Positions 39,025-44,180 of a stretch of 44,180 bases of DNA are shown here, piece after piece. The number at the start of each line of letters is the position of its first letter. The first letter of the stretch is position 1. A model generated the notes under the pieces. It did no database searches and was not told where the DNA came from. It worked only from the letters and a program-made list of their open reading frames with translations. Location of the stretch: IMG/VR virus record IMGVR_UViG_3300025769_000230, positions 1-44,180 of that record, one strand, 5' to 3'. The DNA comes from a virus. A program made the position numbers and the translations under genes.

Positions 39025-41588
39025 TTCTTTTCACCTTTCTTTTTCATGTTCTCTAAGAAGTCAGCAGGTAAGTCACCCGCTTCAATCATAGATTGTATCA
39101 GCATGTTAGCGATACCTTCTCTCTCCTGTATGTCTCCACCATCAAGCACTGCCTTGACAACCTCTCTCTTGGCTTCGACTACCATGTTGAATCTCTCATC
39201 AATTGTATCAGCAACAGATAGATACACTGCGTGAACCGAGTTGCTTTCCTGTCCGATACGATTGACTCTATCTTCTGCTTGCTCTTCCCATCCGGGTACC
39301 CACTCACGCTCAACGAATACTACTGTGTCTGCTGCGGTCAGTGTGATACCTTCCTTCGCTGCTACTGTGCTACAAAGCATGACCTCAATCTTACCTTGTT
39401 GGAATGCCTCGACATTCTGTTGTCTCTTGTGGGCGGGCATGTCTCCACTGATACCAGCGACCTTCCACTTCTTGTCCTTGTCACTCTGTAACTCTCTGAC
39501 GATACCCGCAAGAACATCCCTGTGGTGAGCGAAGACAACCAAAGGCTTGCCTGTAATCTCATTGTAATCCTTGATGTACTGAACAGTGGATGGTACTTTG
39601 ATAAGACCACACTCATGTCTCAGTGCAGTAAGCATGTTAAGCACGAAGCCCGGTGGTAGTCCTGTGCTGTTGACATACATCTCATACTCATCCATCCATG
39701 TACGATGCAAGTCTTTGTATCTCTTGACATCAGCCTTCGATGGTTGGATGTCATGTATGGTACGAACCTTGTCCGGTAACTCAGTCAGCACTTCACTCTT
39801 GAGTCTGCGAATACAGAAGTCTCTAGTCCTACTGTGCAACTCATCAGTGTTGCTTGCACCACTGAAGTCCCAACCGAATCTTGTCTCATGTCCATCACAG
39901 TAGGACAGTCCATAGTTGAAGAAGGATGGAAACTCATTAGGTCGTAGGAGATTGAGTGTAGTAAAGAACTCATTGGGTCTGTTAGTGATTGCTGTACCGG
40001 ACAAACAGATGACAGACTCAGACTCCTGTGCTACAGATAGTGTAGCCTGTGTACGCTTGGCCTTACTGTTCTTGAGGTAGTGTGACTCATCACACACCAC
40101 GATGTTGAAGCCGTAGTCAATCAGTGACTCTTCTCGGTAACTCATAATGTCATAGTTACATACCACTATGTCAGCGTCGGGGATGTCACCCTTCCTACCC
40201 TCAAGCACCACAGTATTCAATGATGGTAACCATGCCTTGCATTCCTTCAACCAATTGTACTTCACGCTTGCAGGTACTACAATCAGAGCAGGTAGTTTGT
40301 CTTGGTTCAATCCTATGTGTGCGATGGCTTGGATGGTCTTACCGATACCCATGTCATCACCAATCAAACAACGGCCACCTGCTAGTTGAGCAAACTGTAC
40401 ACCGACGTATTGGAATGGGTACAACTCGTAGCCTTCGGGGAATACTTCAACCAATGCTTCTTGCATCTCATCAACTGTGTTAGTATCAGACAGTGATGCT
40501 GCACCACTGATGGCTACTCTCTTGGCTCGCTCTTCCATGTAGGTATGGATTTCGGGAATCTTCTGAATCTCATCAGCCAACTTACCACACCATTCATTGT
40601 CATCATACTTGCGTAACCTTTCGATGAGTGGTGCAGCCTCGGTGATAGAGATACTCCATGTCTTAGAGTTAGGGTCGTACTTGCGACCTTGACATGCCTT
40701 GACCTCACTCATCACATCCCCACGCTCAACGGGGTCAGCGATGTAAGGCCATGACAATCTCAGTGCTGAGTTACCAATCAACTCAACAGAGATGTCCTGC
40801 TTAGTAGGTAGTGGCTTACTTACTTCACTGCTCGCCTGTTGCATGACTACATTGAGTGTAGTGTCGTCGGGCCACAAGCCTTGCTTAACCATGATGTCCA
40901 CTGCCCTTCTAATAGTCTCAGTCTCATTCTTCAGTGACCACTTCTTCAAGTCACCATGATACTTGACAGCAGGGAAACCCAACTGAGACTTGAGTGCATT
41001 GTTCAAGTCCGGTAAGTAACCACAGTTGATTACGATTCTTTTAGTCGTGAAAGTTTTTCCCCATCGGTTAGTCCATGAGTCATCCACGAATGAGAAGTGA
41101 ACTCGTAGGTGAGAAGGTGGACTCCATGTACTCACGGTCATCTCCACCAACTGTTTAGCCTCTGCCTCATCGTAGTCCAAGTCAATAAATCTCTTTGTGT
41201 ACTTGTCAACATCAACGGTTTGCCTGTCAACCAAATCAAACTCTATGTCAACCACGACATTGTTGATTGCTGCTTGCCTCTTGTTTTGTTTGGCCTTCTC
41301 TTCTTGTGCCTTGCGACCACGCTCACGCATGTCATCAAGGAAGTCCTCGATTTGATTTGCATGAGAGACTAGGCCAGCATCAATCAGTAGGCGAGGCAAC
41401 TGTGTGTTCCTGTACTTGTGGAATCTATCAGCAGCCTCTTCAAACTGTAGCGCATGGATAGTATCTTGCTGTGCAACCTTGTTGAAGAAAGGCCAATCGG
41501 GTTTGTTAGCACCCTGCCCATCCTCTTCGATAGGTTCACCGTAGCCTACGAATACTCTAATCATTTTGTGTAGTGTGTGTTGATTCAT
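39021..41588 (-). CDS. SNF2-family (SF2) helicase, SMARCAL1-like
   Basis: The 855-residue protein has an N-terminal charged region (to about 400) with two tracts that resemble HARP-type strand-annealing modules (WSLKNETETIRRAVDIM, WSISITEAAPLIERLRKY). The ATPase follows: Walker A DDMGIGKT, motif II DESH (VVCDESHYLKN), motif III LSGTAITNRPNEF, and in the second RecA lobe FAHHRDVLAGIV and the SNF2 hallmark EQAEDRVNRIGQ. SMARCAL1-like enzymes reanneal or remodel forks. A role at the viral fork or in recombination is likely. It overlaps its neighbours by ATGA. Confidence 0.92.
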   Translation of the reverse strand: MNQHTLHKMIRVFVGYGEPIEEDGQGANKPDWPFFNKVAQQDTIHALQFEEAADRFHKYRNTQLPRLLIDAGLVSHANQIEDFLDDMRERGRKAQEEKAKQNKRQAAINNVVVDIEFDLVDRQTVDVDKYTKRFIDLDYDEAEAKQLVEMTVSTWSPPSHLRVHFSFVDDSWTNRWGKTFTTKRIVINCGYLPDLNNALKSQLGFPAVKYHGDLKKWSLKNETETIRRAVDIMVKQGLWPDDTTLNVVMQQASSEVSKPLPTKQDISVELIGNSALRLSWPYIADPVERGDVMSEVKACQGRKYDPNSKTWSISITEAAPLIERLRKYDDNEWCGKLADEIQKIPEIHTYMEERAKRVAISGAASLSDTNTVDEMQEALVEVFPEGYELYPFQYVGVQFAQLAGGRCLIGDDMGIGKTIQAIAHIGLNQDKLPALIVVPASVKYNWLKECKAWLPSLNTVVLEGRKGDIPDADIVVCNYDIMSYREESLIDYGFNIVVCDESHYLKNSKAKRTQATLSVAQESESVICLSGTAITNRPNEFFTTLNLLRPNEFPSFFNYGLSYCDGHETRFGWDFSGASNTDELHSRTRDFCIRRLKSEVLTELPDKVRTIHDIQPSKADVKRYKDLHRTWMDEYEMYVNSTGLPPGFVLNMLTALRHECGLIKVPSTVQYIKDYNEITGKPLVVFAHHRDVLAGIVRELQSDKDKKWKVAGISGDMPAHKRQQNVEAFQQGKIEVMLCSTVAAKEGITLTAADTVVFVEREWVPGWEEQAEDRVNRIGQESNSVHAVYLSVADTIDERFNMVVEAKREVVKAVLDGGDIQEREGIANMLIQSMIEAGDLPADFLENMKKKGEKK

Positions 41589-41935
41589 TCTTTCACCTCA
41601 TTCAATTTCTTAATCATGTTATATGATACTGTAAACTCATTGTGCATTACCCATGCCTCATCACCAATCTCAACCCACCATACGAAATCTTTCTGTACAA
41701 CCTTGAGTCCTTTTGGAGTCAAAGCATTCAGTCTTGCTTTGGTAGTTGCTGTCTTGAATCCACCATCCATCAGTGTGATGTGGGTAGGTGTGTATTTGAT
41801 GATAGCATTGTCATGAAGTCTCATGGTTAAAGAACCGTCAAGGTTCACATGCAATCTTGTGTTGTACGCTATCGGCTTACCCTTGCTTGGGTCACTTGCG
41901 GCTCTCATCAATAAAAATGCATCTTCGTAGTTCAT
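41585..41935 (-). CDS. Conserved phage-type hypothetical protein
   Basis: ATG 41935 shares one base with the stop of the phosphatase gene (TGATG). The 116-residue product contains PIAYNTRLHVNLDGSLTMRL, then IIKYTPTHITLMDGGFKTATTKARLNAL, a pattern (YNTRL...H---I--Y-PD-I-L--GG--T-TTK-R-N) common in small proteins of tailed phages and archaeal viruses. Function unknown. Confidence 0.75.
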   Translation of the reverse strand: MNYEDAFLLMRAASDPSKGKPIAYNTRLHVNLDGSLTMRLHDNAIIKYTPTHITLMDGGFKTATTKARLNALTPKGLKVVQKDFVWWVEIGDEAWVMHNEFTVSYNMIKKLNEVKE

Positions 41936-43206
41936 CAGTAACACCCCCTGCAAATGAATCCCTTCTCAGTTGGATGGTAGTCATGTATGTACTCATTGTC
42001 TTTGACCTTCTTGCACAGTACACATTGGACACCCTTTTGGTCATGCTTGATTCTCATATCAGTAGCCAAACACTGCATGCATGTATCGGGGTCATGCATA
42101 GTAAAGTGGTGTGGTGCATACTCAATACCACAACTGTAGCATACCTTAGCCTCAGCATTCTTGTCCGGCTTGAACCAACCGCAGTTGTCGCATGCGATAA
42201 CGCTACCATCTTTGTCAACAGAAGTCATGGCAGTGTCCTCACACTCGCACGAAGGACAGACAACTGCGGGTGCATTCTCTTCAGCCTTCATGTATGGCTC
42301 AAGACATACCTCGCAGTAGGACTCAGTGTCATCGAACCAACTCTTCTGTCCACACATACCACATATCTCATACGCTTGGATAACTTTGTAGTCATCGTCA
42401 AGTAAATCTTCCCACTCCACATCATCAGAAAATACATCAGAAGTAGGAGTGAACGTTACCCCTTTTCCCAATCCACCACCACCGTAGGAGTAGCCACCAT
42501 ACCTGTCCTCGATAACATTGTCACCAACAGGCATGCCGATAACATCAGCGATGTACTGCTGTTGTTCTGTAGTCTCAACGATGTGAGAACAATACATGTC
42601 ACGCAGCATGAGAATCAAGTCACCGACATTGGTGTATGGCTTGCCGCCACTGTGAATGTTGAGCAAGTCATAGAGGATAGCCAACTGTACACCTGTGCGA
42701 CCATGACCACCAGCGCACTGCACTGATATGTTCTTGAGTTCAAGGTCAACGATGTCATGTGCAAGTGCATACCAAAACTTAGGGCCGACTTTGGGAATGC
42801 CGAAGTCGGGGAAGTCAAGGGCGATGATTGGTGGTGGGGTGAGTGGCTTGCCAACATACTCACCACAAGTGAAACCATCGGGTACAACAGTACGGTCATT
42901 AGACTTGAGGGAATAGACAAGTGTCTCATCCGGCCCCATCGCAAGGTCGGGGATGAAGTCCATCTTGTGCCAACCACCACTGCGGTTCTTGCCACCAGCA
43001 TACACGTTGATGCCTGTGTCAGTAGTAAACACAAGCGGCTGCCCTGTGTGGCAAGGTGGCTTAGGTGTGTAGTTCCACTTTGGTTTGGTCTTAGTAACCG
43101 TGAAGTTACTTGGGTTGTAGTTACTCTTCTTCTTGTCCGTCTTCTTGTCTGTCATCTTGCTCGCCTCTCTCTTTTGTCTTCTTGTCAATTTCTTTCTCTT
43201 ACCCAT
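41935..43206 (-). CDS. Tyrosine phosphatase fused to multiple zinc ribbons
   Basis: ATG 43206 follows GGAGATGAGTGAT and is preferred to ATG 43221/43215, which lie in the upstream gene. The 423-residue product has a strongly basic N-terminus (GKRKKLTRRQKREASKM), a phosphatase domain with FPDFGIP (132-138; a WPD-loop with the general acid Asp134) and QCAGGHGRTG (163-172; Cys164, Arg170), and then about seven CxxC pairs in residues 265-423 (CGMC, CEVC, CPSC, CDNC, CYSC, CMQC, CVLC, CRGC). The pattern resembles classical PTPs rather than small dual-specificity enzymes. The ribbons could target it to nucleic acid or transcription proteins. This fusion is unusual. Confidence 0.85.
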   Translation of the reverse strand: MGKRKKLTRRQKREASKMTDKKTDKKKSNYNPSNFTVTKTKPKWNYTPKPPCHTGQPLVFTTDTGINVYAGGKNRSGGWHKMDFIPDLAMGPDETLVYSLKSNDRTVVPDGFTCGEYVGKPLTPPPIIALDFPDFGIPKVGPKFWYALAHDIVDLELKNISVQCAGGHGRTGVQLAILYDLLNIHSGGKPYTNVGDLILMLRDMYCSHIVETTEQQQYIADVIGMPVGDNVIEDRYGGYSYGGGGLGKGVTFTPTSDVFSDDVEWEDLLDDDYKVIQAYEICGMCGQKSWFDDTESYCEVCLEPYMKAEENAPAVVCPSCECEDTAMTSVDKDGSVIACDNCGWFKPDKNAEAKVCYSCGIEYAPHHFTMHDPDTCMQCLATDMRIKHDQKGVQCVLCKKVKDNEYIHDYHPTEKGFICRGCY

Positions 43207-43207
43207 A

Positions 43208-44152
43208 TCACTCATCTCCATTTACAATCTTGTAGTGTTGAAGTAGTTGTTCTGTATTCAGTAGTGTAAGTATGTTAGCACTTACATGCATAGCCTTGTC
43301 ACTCAGTACCACTTCATCATCCATCAATCCCTTGATGTATTTTGAGAACCCAATGCTTTCGATACCATCCTTGATAGACTCATGGTATATGTTCAATGTG
43401 TTTACGATTTGGTCTTGAGTTGATGGTGGTGATTCCTTCTCTTCAACAGGTAGTGTCATGCAATACTGTGGTGGTGGTACAGGTAGTGAAACATTGTTGG
43501 TCATCTCCTGCATTGTCTTTTGCATAAGTTCAGACTTGTAACTTGCACACTGACCACAGCCAGCAACACCACATGGGATGAATGTATCAAGGTGATGTGC
43601 TTGACCATACTTACCCTTCGGATGTCTGTACGCACCATCAAGATGAAGGGTAGCAACTTGCAGTAGTGGGTAACCATCATTGAGTGCGAGTGGATTGTCA
43701 CGAAGGTAATTGATACCAAAAGCCATCATAGCATCGTACTCATCGAAGACATCTGTTACATCAATACCTTCCTTGCGATACTTGGTCTGAGTCAGTACAT
43801 CAATGGCAGCGTAGTACACATTGAAGAAGTAACGTGGTTGAATGGTGACAGACTTCTTGCCTGTACCCCAATCAAGTGCCATCTCTTTCATGAATTTGTT
43901 GAAGAAGCAACCGTTGTTGTGTACTGCATGTTCCAAGTCATTGATTGCACCAACCAAGTCCTGTAGTTTCTCAGCACTTGGGTCAATCATGAACCTCTCG
44001 ATGCATGTGAGAGCAAACTTACCGAGTCCGGTAGCCTTGCCGTAAGCCTTACCACCGTAGCCACTCGACCACTCAAGGTCATAGATGTCAATGAGTACAT
44101 TGAACAAGCCATGCATAGACTCTGTGTTGAGAGGGAAATTCTCGATAGCCAT
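43208..44152 (-). CDS. Hypothetical protein with Cys cluster
   Basis: The 314-residue product starts MAIENFPLNTESMHGLFNVL; 28 bases remain to the window end and no ribosome site or TATA-like element is seen there, so the gene upstream and its promoter are outside the view. It has CGVAGCGQC (about 193-201), a three-Cys motif which may bind zinc or Fe-S, and helical ends. The segment LEHAVHNNGCFFNKFMKEMALDWG is helical. No family is recognised. It ends one base before the phosphatase start. Confidence 0.65.
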   Translation of the reverse strand: MAIENFPLNTESMHGLFNVLIDIYDLEWSSGYGGKAYGKATGLGKFALTCIERFMIDPSAEKLQDLVGAINDLEHAVHNNGCFFNKFMKEMALDWGTGKKSVTIQPRYFFNVYYAAIDVLTQTKYRKEGIDVTDVFDEYDAMMAFGINYLRDNPLALNDGYPLLQVATLHLDGAYRHPKGKYGQAHHLDTFIPCGVAGCGQCASYKSELMQKTMQEMTNNVSLPVPPPQYCMTLPVEEKESPPSTQDQIVNTLNIYHESIKDGIESIGFSKYIKGLMDDEVVLSDKAMHVSANILTLLNTEQLLQHYKIVNGDE

Positions 44153-44180
44153 ATAGAAAGATTGTCTGCTGTGTGGTAGT

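Noticed and set aside
1-44180. A bacteriophage or bacterial chromosome origin
   Set aside because: PCNA-like clamp, RFC small subunit, archaeo-eukaryotic primase with PriL-type domain, ERCC4 nuclease and thermosome together indicate an archaeal virus.
1-44180. tRNA or rRNA genes, CRISPR arrays, insertion sequences, integrase and att sites
   Set aside because: Gene packing leaves almost no space, and I saw no tRNA-like clover-leaf ends, spaced direct repeats, transposase or recombinase motifs. Repeats at 26963-28885 and 34566-35590 lie at gene joints and are too irregularly spaced for CRISPR.

Overview
The window looks like part of the genome of a tailed double-stranded DNA virus of a marine archaeon, most probably a magrovirus-like virus of Marine Group II Euryarchaeota (Poseidoniales). 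This rests on gene content only. Archaeal replication proteins (family B polymerase, PCNA-like clamp, small clamp-loader subunit, archaeo-eukaryotic primase, ERCC4 nuclease) and a group II chaperonin (thermosome) sit beside tail-hub and tail-fibre proteins. That combination is known from magroviruses and fits neither a bacteriophage nor a cellular chromosome. The host assignment is an inference.

Layout. Positions 1-9926 (+ strand) are a tightly packed late module: a very large virion protein cut by the window edge, an HMG-CoA lyase homologue, a tail-hub-like protein, a small protein, a tail fibre and a small Ig-like protein. Positions 9927-44152 are all on the minus strand, with genes usually overlapping by a few bases. 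The two blocks converge with abutting stop codons at 9926/9927.

The minus strand divides into probable transcription units. Five identical 12-base TATA-like elements (GAGTATTTAAAC, read on the minus strand) lie at 13666, 24226, 30453, 32799 and 38756. Each stands at the 3' end of one gene train and just upstream of the next. The trains, in order of transcription, are: 44152 to 38753 (unknown protein, tyrosine phosphatase with zinc ribbons, SNF2 helicase); 38724 to 32822 (unknown proteins, an array of MIDTDKY paralogues, a kinase-like protein); 32756 to 30432 (unknown proteins, a dual-specificity phosphatase); 30426 to 24223 (DUF932 protein, DNA methyltransferase, many tiny zinc-binding proteins, a 404-residue protein of uncertain nature); 24199 to 20758 (clamp loader, putative ssDNA-binding protein, RecA-like ATPase); 20625 to 13677 (PCNA, polymerase B, nuclease, primase, ERCC4 nuclease; this one lacks the element but follows the longest noncoding gap); and 13639 to 9927 (AAA+ helicase, exonuclease, thermosome, zinc ribbon).

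Together the replication genes could supply most of a replisome: AAA+ helicase, primase, polymerase, clamp, clamp loader, ssDNA-binding candidate, recombinase-like ATPase and processing nucleases. No convincing ligase or large clamp-loader subunit was seen, so some parts probably come from the host. The most unusual points are the shared promoter element, repeated gene-junction sequences that encode the same C-terminal VEVTA in unrelated small proteins, an HMG-CoA lyase among virion genes, a polymerase whose motif C reads HTD instead of DTD, an altered nucleotide-binding motif in the thermosome, and two phosphatases of different types.
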